53,968 nt of DNA from Clostridia bacterium (GCA_900769815.1 CAAGID010000002.1:1-53968); one strand, 5' to 3'. Shown: positions 16,938 to 25,605, counted from the stretch's first letter. Translations and numbers: made by a program. The notes: generated from the letters alone by a model not told the origin.

Positions 16938-17127
16938 CAGAGCACTGACAAACCTTTACAAACATATACCCCTGCAAATTTTTGCAGGGGTATATTTTCT
17001 TCGTTGCATTCACTTGCAAAATTCGGTCATTTACGTCTGTGTAAACTCCCTCTTTTGCAAGTTCTGCGCCTTGACTTGCAAGGGTTTCTCGAACTCTGGT
17101 AGTCTGCTGTCTTTGCCAGCAGACTGA
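16938..17127. repeat. 190-bp hairpin-rich repeat, copy 1
   Basis: This is about 97% identical to 53778-53968. It begins CAGAGCACTGAC and ends CAGCAGACTGA. Inside are a 15-bp perfect hairpin (16964-16978 with 16981-16995, core ATACCCCTGC), a long-range pair ACTTGCAAAA/TTTTGCAAGT with a TTTAC/GTAAA hairpin between, and a 3'-terminal hairpin AGTCTGCTG/CAGCAGACT. There is no convincing ORF. It is flanked by identical 23-bp copies of the rpoC terminator hairpin. It looks like a non-autonomous (MITE-like) element; no transposase is in the window. Confidence 0.85.
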
Positions 17128-17156
17128 GAACCGATTTTATTATCGGTTCTTTTTTA
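17128..17156 (+). terminator. rpoC terminator hairpin, right copy (functional form)
   Basis: The second copy of the 23-bp hairpin block (17128-17150) is followed by TTTTTA, so this copy keeps a normal intrinsic-terminator shape. Confidence 0.85.
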
Positions 17157-17161
17157 TCTGC

Positions 17162-17188
17162 AAAAAAAGGCTCCCGCGTGGGAGCCTT
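17162..17188 (-). terminator. Terminator of proBAC
   Basis: A 9-bp stem AAGGCTCCC/GGGAGCCTT (17167-17175, 17180-17188) with loop GCGT. On the minus strand it is followed by seven Ts. It lies directly behind the proC stop. Confidence 0.9.
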
Positions 17189-17190
17189 AA

Positions 17191-17976
17191 TTATTTACCT
17201 AATTCTTTATTTTTTTCATACGCCTTTATTACAGCGTTTACGGCTGATGCACGGAGATTACCGTCTTCTAAGGCTTTAACGCCCATAATGGTGCTTCCGC
17301 CGGGGGAGCAAACCTCGTCTTTTAACTGGCCTGGGTGTTTATTGCTTGAAAGGGCAAGGGTAGCAGCACCCTCCATAGTTTTTTTTGCGTAGAGCATTGC
17401 TTTATCACGGGGAAGACCGCAGGCAACACCGCCGTCGGCAAGAGCTTCAATAAACATATACATATATGCAGGACCGCAACCTGAAAGAGCCGTACCTGCA
17501 TCAATGAGCTTTTCGTCTAATTTATCCATTGTGCCTGCAAAAGCCATATCGGAAACAAAATCATCTAAAATATTTTCAGCCAAGGCATTTGACGTGTACA
17601 TAATTAGACCTTTACCAACAGAAACGGGGGTGTTGGGCATAATACGGATAACGGGAAGATTTCCTCCTGCAAAAGCTTCTATTTTTTCAATTTTAAGTCC
17701 CGCCGCAATAGTAATTAACGTAGGCTTTTTTGCTTGAAGAATATCTTTCATTTCGGAAACTACTGCGTCCATCATCTGCGGCTTAACTGCAAGGAAGATT
17801 CTGTCGCAGTTTTCCGCAACAAGTTTATTAGTTCCTGCTTTAAGGTTAAGCTCGCTAGCTAAGCTTTCTGCCTTATCCATAAAAAAGTCAGCAATCATAA
17901 TATCATTTGTCTTTTTGGAAAGTGCCTTAATTAAAGCACCGCCCATATTACCGCAACCGATAAAACCGTATTTCAT
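17191..17976 (-). CDS. proC: Pyrroline-5-carboxylate reductase
   Basis: 261 residues. An N-terminal Rossmann motif G-F-I-G-C-G-N-M-G-G binds NAD(P)H, followed by A-V-K-P-Q-M and R-I-M-P-N-T-P-V. The C-terminal dimer domain has T-A-L-S-G-C-G-P-A-Y-M-Y and D-E-V-C-S-P-G-G-S-T-I, which bind substrate. It catalyses the last step of proline synthesis, reduction of pyrroline-5-carboxylate. It is the last gene of the minus-strand proB-proA-proC operon, 10 bp after proA, with TAGGAG before its ATG. Confidence 0.97.
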   Translation of the reverse strand: MKYGFIGCGNMGGALIKALSKKTNDIMIADFFMDKAESLASELNLKAGTNKLVAENCDRIFLAVKPQMMDAVVSEMKDILQAKKPTLITIAAGLKIEKIEAFAGGNLPVIRIMPNTPVSVGKGLIMYTSNALAENILDDFVSDMAFAGTMDKLDEKLIDAGTALSGCGPAYMYMFIEALADGGVACGLPRDKAMLYAKKTMEGAATLALSSNKHPGQLKDEVCSPGGSTIMGVKALEDGNLRASAVNAVIKAYEKNKELGK

Positions 17977-17986
17977 AACAAAACTC

Positions 17987-19216
17987 CTATCTTATATGAC
18001 CGTCGCCGGTTATAACGTATTTGTAAGTGTTTAATTCTCTTAAGCCCATAGGACCTCTTGCGTGAAGCTTTTGGGTAGAAATGCCCATTTCACAGCCTAA
18101 ACCGAACTCGCCACCGTCGGTAAAACGGGTTGAAGCATTTACGTAAACGGCTGAGGAATCAACTGACGAAACAAAAATCTTCTGTGCTTCTTCGTTTTCA
18201 GTTACAATAGCTTCGCTGTGACCTGTTGAGTGCTCACTAATATGGTTAACGGCTTCAAAAACATCGTCAACACACTTAATTGCAAGGATGTAATCTAAAA
18301 ATTCAGTATCGAAGTCATTTTCCCCTGCAGGAGTACCGGAAATAATGGTCTGTGCAAAGTCATCAAGACGTAATTCAACGTTATGCTTTGAAAGCACCTC
18401 GTTAATTTCAGGTAAAAATTCCTTGGCAATAGCCTTGTCAACAAGCAAAACCTCCTCAGCGTTACAAACGGAGGGACGACTTGTTTTTGCATTTTCAATA
18501 ATTTTTTTAGCTTTTTCAAAATCGGCGTCTTTATGAACGTAAACGTGACAGATGCCCGTGCCTGTCTGTATGCAGGGAACAGTTGCGTTTTTTACGCAGG
18601 CGTTTATAAGTCCTGCACCGCCTCGGGGAATAAGAAGGTCAACGTACTTATCAGCAGTCATAAGCTGGTTTGCACTTTCACGTGTTATATCCTGAACAAG
18701 GTTAACTGCATCTTCGGTCACACCTGCTTTTTTTAAGCCTTCCTTTAATGCATTAACTATGGCATTGGCTGAGTTGAAAGCCTCTTTACCGCCGCGAAGA
18801 ACACACACGTTACCGCTTTTTATTGCTAACGCCGCCGCATCGCTTGTAACGTTGGGGCGACTTTCGTAAATAATGGCAACAACACCCATAGGAACGGATA
18901 TTTTTTGTATTTTAAGTCCGTCTTGGCGGATGTATTCGTCCAAAACTCGGTTAACGGGGTCAGGTAAAGCCATAACCTCTAAAATGCCCTTTGCCATACC
19001 TTCAATACGTGCTGAAGATAACATAAGGCGGTCAATCATAACATCGGAAACTGTTCCGCGGGCTTTTTCTACGTCAGATTCATTGGCTTGAAGAATTTTT
19101 TCGGTATTTTCTATTAAACTTTCAGCCATATATTTTAATGCAAGGTTACGTTTTTCAGTATCTAACGTTGCAACTTGCGTTTTAGCGAGCTTTGCTCTTT
19201 TTAACATTTCAAACAT
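17987..19216 (-). CDS. proA: Glutamate-5-semialdehyde dehydrogenase (gamma-glutamyl phosphate reductase)
   Basis: 409 residues, the usual ProA length. It is an aldehyde-dehydrogenase-fold enzyme with I-Y-E-S-R-P-N-V-T, C-V-L-R-G-G-K-E, L-L-I-P-R-G-G, the catalytic Cys region R-P-S-V-C-N-A-E-E and the C-terminal G-G-E-F-G-L-G-C-E-M-G-I-S-T-Q. It reduces glutamyl-5-phosphate to the semialdehyde in proline synthesis. Start ATG 19214-19216 has GGAG 9 nt upstream and lies 2 bp after the proB stop, so the two genes are tightly coupled. Confidence 0.98.
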   Translation of the reverse strand: MFEMLKRAKLAKTQVATLDTEKRNLALKYMAESLIENTEKILQANESDVEKARGTVSDVMIDRLMLSSARIEGMAKGILEVMALPDPVNRVLDEYIRQDGLKIQKISVPMGVVAIIYESRPNVTSDAAALAIKSGNVCVLRGGKEAFNSANAIVNALKEGLKKAGVTEDAVNLVQDITRESANQLMTADKYVDLLIPRGGAGLINACVKNATVPCIQTGTGICHVYVHKDADFEKAKKIIENAKTSRPSVCNAEEVLLVDKAIAKEFLPEINEVLSKHNVELRLDDFAQTIISGTPAGENDFDTEFLDYILAIKCVDDVFEAVNHISEHSTGHSEAIVTENEEAQKIFVSSVDSSAVYVNASTRFTDGGEFGLGCEMGISTQKLHARGPMGLRELNTYKYVITGDGHIR

Positions 19217-19218
19217 AA

Positions 19219-19983
19219 TTATTTCTCCGTAAATCTTGTGCCTACGTGCTTGCCGTCAATAATGTCATAAAGACTTAACGGGTTATCGCCGTTGGTAATA
19301 ACCATATCGCACTTTGCTTCAAAGCACATTTTTGCCGCATTAATTTTCGTTATCATACCGCCCGTGCCAAGATTTGTTCCGCTTGCACCTGCAAGGGATT
19401 CAATACTCTTATCAATCTTATTGACAACAGGGATAAGTTTTGCGTTCTTATCTTTTCTGGGGTCGGAAGTATAAAGACCGTCAATATCAGATAAAAGAAT
19501 TAAAAGGTCAGCCTTTACGCTTTTTGCAACTATTGCGGCAAGGGTATCATTATCGCCGATAACGATTTCCTTGGTGGAAACGGTATCGTTTTCGTTTATG
19601 ATAGGAAGTGCACCAAGCTCTAATAATCGGTTAAGGGTGTTTGAAAAATTTTCGTGGCGGGTATCATTTTCCACGTCTTCGCCGGTTATAAGAAGCTGTG
19701 CAACTGTGTGGTTATATTCGGAAAAAAGCTTATCGTAAACGTACATAAGCTCACACTGACCTACTGCTGCCGCCGCCTGCTTTGTAGGAATATCCTTGGG
19801 CTTTTCATTTAAGCCTAACTTGCCTACGCCCATGCCGATAGCACCTGAGGAAACCATAATAATCTGATTTCCTGCATTTTTTATATCGCTTATAACTTTG
19901 CAGATTTCTTCAACACGGCGAATATTCAGGTGACCCGTTGAATGGGTAAGTGTACTTGTGCCGATTTTTATAACTACACGCAT
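19219..19983 (-). CDS. proB: Glutamate 5-kinase (short form without PUA domain)
   Basis: 254 residues: an amino-acid-kinase domain only. It opens V-V-K-I-G-T-S-T and has V-S-S-G-A-I-G-M-G, N-E-N-D-T-V, G-D-N-D-T-L-A-A and G-T-G-G-M-I-T-K. The C-terminal PUA domain of the ~370-residue form is absent, as in many Firmicutes. It phosphorylates glutamate, the first and feedback-controlled step of proline synthesis. The start is ATG 19981-19983 after GAGGTAG; upstream in-frame codons lack a ribosome site. A TATAAT lies upstream on this strand, but its -35 box is poor. Confidence 0.97.
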   Translation of the reverse strand: MRVVIKIGTSTLTHSTGHLNIRRVEEICKVISDIKNAGNQIIMVSSGAIGMGVGKLGLNEKPKDIPTKQAAAAVGQCELMYVYDKLFSEYNHTVAQLLITGEDVENDTRHENFSNTLNRLLELGALPIINENDTVSTKEIVIGDNDTLAAIVAKSVKADLLILLSDIDGLYTSDPRKDKNAKLIPVVNKIDKSIESLAGASGTNLGTGGMITKINAAKMCFEAKCDMVITNGDNPLSLYDIIDGKHVGTRFTEK

Positions 19984-20060
19984 TTTTTCTACCTCGTAAA
20001 ATATATTTATATTATTATACACTTAAAAGCCCAATAAATAAAGCACTTTTTTTAAAATGC

Positions 20061-20089
20061 TTGCATTAAAATAAAGTATATGGTATAAT
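20061..20089 (+). promoter_or_regulatory. Promoter of the CorC/HlyC-type gene
   Basis: TTGCAT (20061), a 17-bp spacer and TATAAT (20084-20089). It starts a leader of about 165 nt. Confidence 0.7.
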
Positions 20090-20121
20090 TTTATAAAATT
20101 TTATTATTAGGAGATGGTTTG

Positions 20122-20220
20122 TTGGATCCGCTTCCCCGAAGTTGCACTCGTGTAACTGAAAAAAATTATATCGCCCCGACCTCTGTTTTTAAGGAAAATA
20201 TACGTTTTTTGCGTTGTTGA
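20122..20220 (+). CDS. Possible 32-residue leader peptide before the CorC/HlyC-type transporter
   Basis: A TTG-started frame with AGGAG (20109-20113) at 8-nt spacing, ending TGA 20218-20220, 39 bp before the transporter gene. The product begins M-D-P-L-P-R. An acidic residue followed by closely spaced prolines recalls the enterobacterial MgtL leader peptide, whose N-terminus contains D-P-T-P-L-P-R and destabilises ribosomes at low magnesium. The frame overlaps a stable hairpin AGTTGCA/TGTAACT with loop CTCG. The start codon is weak and the frame is short enough to be chance. Confidence 0.35.
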   Translation: MDPLPRSCTRVTEKNYIAPTSVFKENIRFLRC

Positions 20221-20259
20221 TTCTTTAAAATTACTTAAACATTATGGAGGTAAATAGAT

Positions 20260-21579
20260 ATGATTATAATATTACAAATTATTCTTATTGCATTAAATGC
20301 GTTTTTTGCGGCAACGGAGATTGCCGTTGTATCACTTAATGAAAATAAAATAAAAGCACGTGCTGAGGATGGCGACAAAAAGGCTAAAAAGCTTTTAAAG
20401 GTTTTGAAGAATCCTACGGGCTTTTTATCAACTATTCAGGTAGGTATTACTCTTGCGGGCTTTTTAGGCTCAGCTTTTGCGGCTGAAAATTTCTCTGACC
20501 CCTTGACAAAATGGGCAATGGAAACCTTTAAGCTGGAGGCAAGTCTTGCGCCTACTATTGACAGTCTTGCCGTTATAATTATTACGCTTATACTTGCATT
20601 CTTTACTCTTGTGCTTGGCGAGCTTGTACCTAAGCGTATTGCAATGAAGCACTCAGAAAAGCTTGCAGATGCAGTTTGTGGGTTTGTACTGTTTCTCGGT
20701 GCAGTATTAAAGCCTGTTGTGTGGTTTTTAACCGTTACAACCAACGGAATCTTAAGGCTTTTCAGAATCGATCCCAATGAAAATGAGGAAACCGTTTCTG
20801 AAGAAGATATAGTTATAATGCTTGATGCAGGTGCAGAAGACGGCACTTTAAACAAGGAAAATATTGAATATATTAAAAACGTGTTTGAACTTGACCATTT
20901 AACTGCAAGCGACGTTATGACTCCCCGAAATGCCATTGAGCTTCTCTCTGAAGATGCTGAAGATAAAGAAGTTATTGATTTAATCGTTTCAAGCGGATAC
21001 TCAAGAATCCCTGTTTACAGCGAGACGGTTGATAATATTACGGGGATTTTATATGCTCGTGAATATCTTTTAAGGCATAATGAACCTGATTTTAGATTAT
21101 CCGATGCAGTTTTTCAACCTACATTTGTACCTGAAACTATCCATCTTGACGTACTCTTTAAAGAAATGCAGATGGACCATAATCACATAGTAATTGTTGT
21201 TGACGAGTACGGCGGAACGGCCGGTCTTGTTACAATGGAGGATATTTTAGAGGAAATCGTAGGCGAAATCTGGGATGAACAGGATGAAGAAATCGAGAAC
21301 TTCAAAAAAATAAGCGCCGATGAATATAAGGTTTTAACAACTGTTGCCATTGACGAGTTTTTTGATTTCTTTGAACTTTCAGAGGATGAAGAAATAGAAT
21401 CCACCACAGTTAACGGTTGGGTTACTGAGCAATGCGAAACCATACCTGAAGAAGGTCACGTATTTGAGTATGAAAATCTTACAATCACAGTGTTAAAGGC
21501 TGATGAGTTAAAGACTCTTGAAATTATGGTTAAGGTTAATCCTAAACAGTCTGACGGCGAAGACGAAGATGATGAATAA
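20260..21579 (+). CDS. CorC/HlyC (CNNM-like) family ion transporter
   Basis: 439 residues. The N-terminal DUF21/CNNM membrane domain (~1-190) starts directly with a hydrophobic helix and N-A-F-F-A-A-T-E-I-A-V-V-S-L-N-E, then G-I-T-L-A-G-F-L-G-S and L-G-E-L-V-P-K-R. A CBS pair follows (~205-330; D-V-M-T-P-R, S-G-Y-S-R-I-P-V-Y, V-V-D-E-Y-G-G-T-A-G-L-V-T-M-E-D-I-L-E-E-I-V-G-E-I). The CorC/HlyC C-terminal domain (~345-430) ends in an acidic tail. Relatives move or sense Mg2+/Co2+; the old name hemolysin is misleading. ATG 20260 has ATGGAGG upstream. Confidence 0.92.
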   Translation: MIIILQIILIALNAFFAATEIAVVSLNENKIKARAEDGDKKAKKLLKVLKNPTGFLSTIQVGITLAGFLGSAFAAENFSDPLTKWAMETFKLEASLAPTIDSLAVIIITLILAFFTLVLGELVPKRIAMKHSEKLADAVCGFVLFLGAVLKPVVWFLTVTTNGILRLFRIDPNENEETVSEEDIVIMLDAGAEDGTLNKENIEYIKNVFELDHLTASDVMTPRNAIELLSEDAEDKEVIDLIVSSGYSRIPVYSETVDNITGILYAREYLLRHNEPDFRLSDAVFQPTFVPETIHLDVLFKEMQMDHNHIVIVVDEYGGTAGLVTMEDILEEIVGEIWDEQDEEIENFKKISADEYKVLTTVAIDEFFDFFELSEDEEIESTTVNGWVTEQCETIPEEGHVFEYENLTITVLKADELKTLEIMVKVNPKQSDGEDEDDE

Positions 21580-21582
21580 CAA

Positions 21583-21613
21583 ATACCCTGCAAAAAATTT
21601 GCAGGGTATCTTT
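21583..21613. terminator. Bidirectional terminator
   Basis: A 12-bp perfect stem ATACCCTGCAAA/TTTGCAGGGTAT (21583-21594, 21598-21609) between convergent genes. Its core is close to the hairpin inside the 190-bp repeat. Confidence 0.8.
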
Positions 21614-21614
21614 T

Positions 21615-22367
21615 CTATTCAAGATTATCAAGAAAATTAAAGTATTCGCAGGCATAGGCACAGGATGCATAGGAAAGAGAAGCAGATAAATTTTCGTTAT
21701 TTATTTCCTCTAAAAGGTTTGATGCAAGCATAAGCATATCTTTGATTACTGTAACCGTGTGATTTTTACTGTTAAGGTCATCTAACCGACTGATACCTTT
21801 TGAAAAATCTGATTTTAGCGTATTTATTTTTGAAAGCACCTGTAACTGTGTCATTTTGCCTGAAACAAGCTTTTCTTCAAGGTCAGGCAGATTTTTTAAA
21901 CTTTCTGTCATAAGAGAAAAGCAGGCTGAAAGAGTATCCTTCTGCGCTTGAGTGCCCGTAATTTTAATTGATACCTTTTCAAGGGTTAGTGTTATAACTG
22001 CACCGCCTGAATCCTCTAACAGCTTCTCAGCGTCCTCTTTATTTGTTTTAATTTTGGTAAGAATATTAAAGCCGTCGTCTGTTTTGAATATGTAATTTCC
22101 CGATGCATTTTCCTGTGCTTCTTCAAAGGTTTCGTATGAGCCTGTACACAGGGCGTAAAGCTCGGCTTTTTCAGTCTTTAAAGTATCTGATGAAACCTTC
22201 TCCGTTTTTACACCTGAAAAATTTGCAACGGGCGAAATTATCTTATCGGCAATAAACTTCCCTATTGAATTTACTGAGAAAACTGTAAAAGCGAAAACTA
22301 AAATAATAAGTACCGCAATTACATTTTTTTTCATTTCTTTTTGTCTTGTCCTTTTTGAAACTCCCAT
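21615..22367 (-). CDS. Membrane-anchored protein with SPOR-like region
   Basis: 250 residues. A basic N-terminus is followed by one membrane helix (V-I-A-V-L-I-I-L-V-F-A-F), then an outside domain. The stretch Y-A-L-C-T-G-S-Y-E-T-F-E-E-A-Q-E-N-A with a later D-G-F-N-I-L resembles a SPOR fold, which binds denuded peptidoglycan. The C-terminal half is helical and unrecognised. Start ATG 22365-22367 has GAGGTG; the frame extends further upstream without a ribosome site. It is monocistronic and convergent with the CorC-type gene. A sporulation or division role is inference. Confidence 0.6.
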   Translation of the reverse strand: MGVSKRTRQKEMKKNVIAVLIILVFAFTVFSVNSIGKFIADKIISPVANFSGVKTEKVSSDTLKTEKAELYALCTGSYETFEEAQENASGNYIFKTDDGFNILTKIKTNKEDAEKLLEDSGGAVITLTLEKVSIKITGTQAQKDTLSACFSLMTESLKNLPDLEEKLVSGKMTQLQVLSKINTLKSDFSKGISRLDDLNSKNHTVTVIKDMLMLASNLLEEINNENLSASLSYASCAYACEYFNFLDNLE

Positions 22368-22435
22368 TTTTAACACCTCGTTAAAAAATATGCATATCTT
22401 TAACAGGATATACACAAAAATTTCTGCATATTTGC

Positions 22436-22464
22436 TTGTCAATAACGGGAGTCTGTGATAAAAT
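22436..22464 (+). promoter_or_regulatory. Promoter of typA
   Basis: TTGTCA (22436), a 17-bp spacer and TAAAAT (22459-22464). The ~130-nt leader has a perfect 10-bp hairpin TGAATATTGC/GCAATATTCA (22491-22518). Confidence 0.65.
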
Positions 22465-22599
22465 AAAACCAAATATGAAAGACAGAACTGTGAATATTGC
22501 AAAAAAGGGCAATATTCATACTGTTATATTCAAAAAATGACAGAAAATCCTGCATTTTTGCAGAGTTATGAATAAAAAATTGCAAAAGAGGTAAGCAAA

Positions 22600-24432
22600 T
22601 TGGTAAGAGAAGACATAAGAAATATTGCAATAATTGCTCACGTTGACCACGGCAAGACGACCTTGGTTGATGAAATGCTGAAGCAGAGCGGACTTTTCAG
22701 AGAAAATCAGCAACTTCAGGACAGAATGATGGATTCAGGGGACATTGAAAGAGAAAGAGGAATTACTATTCTTTCAAAGAATACCTCCATCAGATATAAG
22801 GATACGAAGATTAACGTTGTTGACACTCCCGGCCACGCTGATTTCGGCGGTGAGGTTGAACGTGTTTTAAAAATGACCAGCGGTGTTGTGCTTCTTGTTG
22901 ACGCCTTTGAAGGCCCTATGCCACAGACTCGCTTCGTTTTATCAAAGGCATTGGCTTTAGGTTTAAAGGTTATCGTTGTTATAAATAAAATGGACCGTCC
23001 CGATGCCCGTCCCGACGGTGTTGCCGATGAGGTTTTTGACCTTTTCATCGAGCTCGGTGCAGACGATTCGCAGCTTGACTGCCCATTTATTTACGCATCG
23101 GGCAGATCCGGCACGGCATCTCTTGACCCTGAAGATTTAGGCACTGATATGGTACCTTTATTTGACGCTATTTTAAAATACATTCCCGGACCTGAAGGGG
23201 ATAAAGACCAGCCTACTCAGATGCTTGTTTCTACCATCGACTATAACGAGTACGTTGGAAGAATTGGTATAGGTAAAATTGAAAGAGGTACTTTAAAGGC
23301 GGGCGATATGGTTTCGCTTTGCACCTACGGTACAGAGGGTGCTCGTGCAAACGTAAGGGTTACGAGCCTTTCGGTATTTGAAGGCTTAAAGCGTGTGCCC
23401 GTTGAAAGTGCATCAGCAGGCGAAATTGTAGCAGTATCAGGTGTAACGGAAATCAACATCGGCGATACTCTTTGTAAGCCTGACTGTATTGAGCCCTTGC
23501 CCTTTGTTAAAATTACCGAGCCTACGGTAAGTATGACCTTCTCAGTTAACGATTCCCCCTTTGCAGGAAAGGAAGGCAAGTTCTTAACAAGCCGTCATCT
23601 TCGTGCAAGACTCTATAGAGAAATTGAAACTGACGTTTCACTTCGCGTTGAGGATACTGATTCAGCTGATAGTTTTAAGGTATCAGGCAGAGGCGAATTG
23701 CATCTTTCAATTTTAATTGAAAATATGAGAAGACAGGGCTACGAACTTCAGGTTTCAAAGCCTGAGGTGTTATATAAGGAAATCGACGGCAAACGCTGTG
23801 AGCCTATGGAGCGTGTTATTATTGACGTGCCTGACCAGTATTCGGGAACTGTTATTCAGCATATGGGTACTAATCATGGCGAAATGGTAAATATGATTTC
23901 ATTAAGCGATACAATGCGTAGAATGGAGTTTGTAGTTCCTGCAAGAGGTCTTTTTGGATATCGTTCAAGTTTTTTGACAGATACTCACGGCGAAGGTGTT
24001 ATGAACTCTGTATTTGAAGGCTATGCACCTTATAAAGGTGAGATGCCCGGCAGAAAGAACGGTTCCTTAATTGCTTTTGAAACAGGCGAAACCATTACCT
24101 ACGGTCTTTTCAATGCTCAGGAAAGAGGAACTCTTTTCTTAGGTGCAGGCGAGCAGGTATATTCCGGAATGATAGTAGGCGAAAGCTCAAGACCGGAAGA
24201 TATTGAGGTTAACGTTTGCAAGAGAAAGAATATGACCAACTCCCGTTCAGCAGGCAGTGACGATGCACTTCACCTTGTACCGCCTAAGCGTATGAGCTTA
24301 GAGCAGGCACTTGAATATTTAGGCGAAGATGAGCTTGCTGAAATTACACCTAATAATATAAGAATACGTAAGAAGATACTTGACCCTACCTTAAGATACC
24401 GTGCGGCAAAGATGAATAACCGTCAAAACTGA
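22600..24432 (+). CDS. typA: Translational GTPase TypA/BipA
   Basis: 610 residues, the standard length. G1 A-H-V-D-H-G-K-T-T-L, G2 region E-R-G-I-T-I, G3 D-T-P-G-H-A-D-F-G, G4 N-K-M-D and G5 A-S-G-R-S-G, then EF-G-like domains II, III and V and the TypA-specific C-terminus. It binds 70S ribosomes and aids assembly and stress growth. The start is TTG 22600 with AAGAGG at 8 nt. It is followed 18 bp later by the AI-2E-family gene. Confidence 0.97.
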   Translation: MVREDIRNIAIIAHVDHGKTTLVDEMLKQSGLFRENQQLQDRMMDSGDIERERGITILSKNTSIRYKDTKINVVDTPGHADFGGEVERVLKMTSGVVLLVDAFEGPMPQTRFVLSKALALGLKVIVVINKMDRPDARPDGVADEVFDLFIELGADDSQLDCPFIYASGRSGTASLDPEDLGTDMVPLFDAILKYIPGPEGDKDQPTQMLVSTIDYNEYVGRIGIGKIERGTLKAGDMVSLCTYGTEGARANVRVTSLSVFEGLKRVPVESASAGEIVAVSGVTEINIGDTLCKPDCIEPLPFVKITEPTVSMTFSVNDSPFAGKEGKFLTSRHLRARLYREIETDVSLRVEDTDSADSFKVSGRGELHLSILIENMRRQGYELQVSKPEVLYKEIDGKRCEPMERVIIDVPDQYSGTVIQHMGTNHGEMVNMISLSDTMRRMEFVVPARGLFGYRSSFLTDTHGEGVMNSVFEGYAPYKGEMPGRKNGSLIAFETGETITYGLFNAQERGTLFLGAGEQVYSGMIVGESSRPEDIEVNVCKRKNMTNSRSAGSDDALHLVPPKRMSLEQALEYLGEDELAEITPNNIRIRKKILDPTLRYRAAKMNNRQN

Positions 24433-24450
24433 TTTTAGAGGATTGATTTT

Positions 24451-25605
24451 ATGAAGAATAAAAAAAGCTTCTGGGGCGTAGTAGCACTTGTGTTTATTGC
24501 TATTATCGTCTGGCACGTAACAAGTGCAATAGTACCGTCATTGGCGGCAGGTTTTAAGGCATTAACGCCCTTTTTGCTTGCGTTTATAACTGCATATCTT
24601 TTAAGGCATCCTGTATTATGGACTGAAAAGCTTTTGCGTCTTACCACTAAGAAGAAAGCATATAAATGGCAGCATACCTTTGCAACCTTATTTATTTTAG
24701 CCGTGTTTTTAGGTCTTGCGGGGCTTCTTGTTGGACTGATGATTCCCGGAATTATCAGTAACATTTCAGATATTGTTAAAAACGTGCCCGGTTTCGTAAA
24801 CAGTTGCGTAAGCTTTGTTCGCCAAACTGTTGAAGATCTTTCCCAAAAGCTTGATAAAGATACGGGCGAGAAGATTATTGAAGCGGCAACGTCCTTTGGC
24901 GGCCAAATTATATCCTTTATATCCTCAGGTGCAACAACGGTTGTCACGGGGCTTACGGGTATAATTTCAAAAACCGCAGGCTTTATATTTGACTTTGTGC
25001 TTTATATAGTTGCAACCTTTATATTGCTTCACGATTTTGATAAGATAAAGAAGGCAATGAAGCGTTGCTTAAGGCTTTTTGTTACTGAACCTGAAAAATA
25101 TGACGAAACCTGCCTATTCCTTCACGGTTGCGACGTTATAGTTGAAAAGTATATCGTAGTAAGACTTGTTACTAGCTTAGGTATAGGCATTGTAAGCTAC
25201 TTTGGCTTCCTATTATTTGGCTTACCTTATTCAATATTACTTGCACTTGTAATCGCAGTAACGAATCTTATACCCTATATCGGACCCTTTATCGGTGCGG
25301 CACCTGTAGTAGCCCTTGCCTTTGCTACCGGCAACTTCTCAACAGTAATAGGCGTATGTATATTTATGCTGATAATTCAGCAGATTGAAGGAAACGTTTT
25401 AACACCCTTGCTTACAAGCGACGCATTGGAGGTTTCGCCAATACTTGTACTTGCAGGAATTGCGGTGTTTGGTGCAATGATGGGTATCCCCGGTATGATT
25501 CTCGGTGCACCTTTAGTTGCAATAATAGCAGGCTTAGTGAGCCGTGCAGTTGAACAAGCAGAGAAAAAGGCGGAAAAAAAGGAGAAAAACAATGAGATTA
25601 AGTGA
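24451..25605 (+). CDS. AI-2E family transporter (PF01594-type membrane protein)
   Basis: 384 residues, with about seven to eight hydrophobic segments in the family pattern: two N-terminal helices, a soluble amphipathic stretch (~100-150), then helices around P-Y-I-G-P-F-I-G-A and the C-terminal G-G/M-G-I-P-G-M-I-L-G-A-P segment. Members export AI-2 or small solutes or act in Na+/H+ exchange; the activity varies and cannot be read here. luxS is 27 kb away, so a link to AI-2 is not shown. The gene overlaps the aminotransferase start by 14 bp. Confidence 0.88.
   Translation: MKNKKSFWGVVALVFIAIIVWHVTSAIVPSLAAGFKALTPFLLAFITAYLLRHPVLWTEKLLRLTTKKKAYKWQHTFATLFILAVFLGLAGLLVGLMIPGIISNISDIVKNVPGFVNSCVSFVRQTVEDLSQKLDKDTGEKIIEAATSFGGQIISFISSGATTVVTGLTGIISKTAGFIFDFVLYIVATFILLHDFDKIKKAMKRCLRLFVTEPEKYDETCLFLHGCDVIVEKYIVVRLVTSLGIGIVSYFGFLLFGLPYSILLALVIAVTNLIPYIGPFIGAAPVVALAFATGNFSTVIGVCIFMLIIQQIEGNVLTPLLTSDALEVSPILVLAGIAVFGAMMGIPGMILGAPLVAIIAGLVSRAVEQAEKKAEKKEKNNEIK

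Noticed and set aside
16938..17127. Group IIC intron or intron fragment behind a terminator
   Set aside because: Group IIC introns do target terminator hairpins, but no domain V-like sequence is visible and such introns do not duplicate the target.
24451..25605. AI-2 exporter functionally tied to luxS
   Set aside because: The family name alone does not prove AI-2 transport and the genes are 27 kb apart in different operons.
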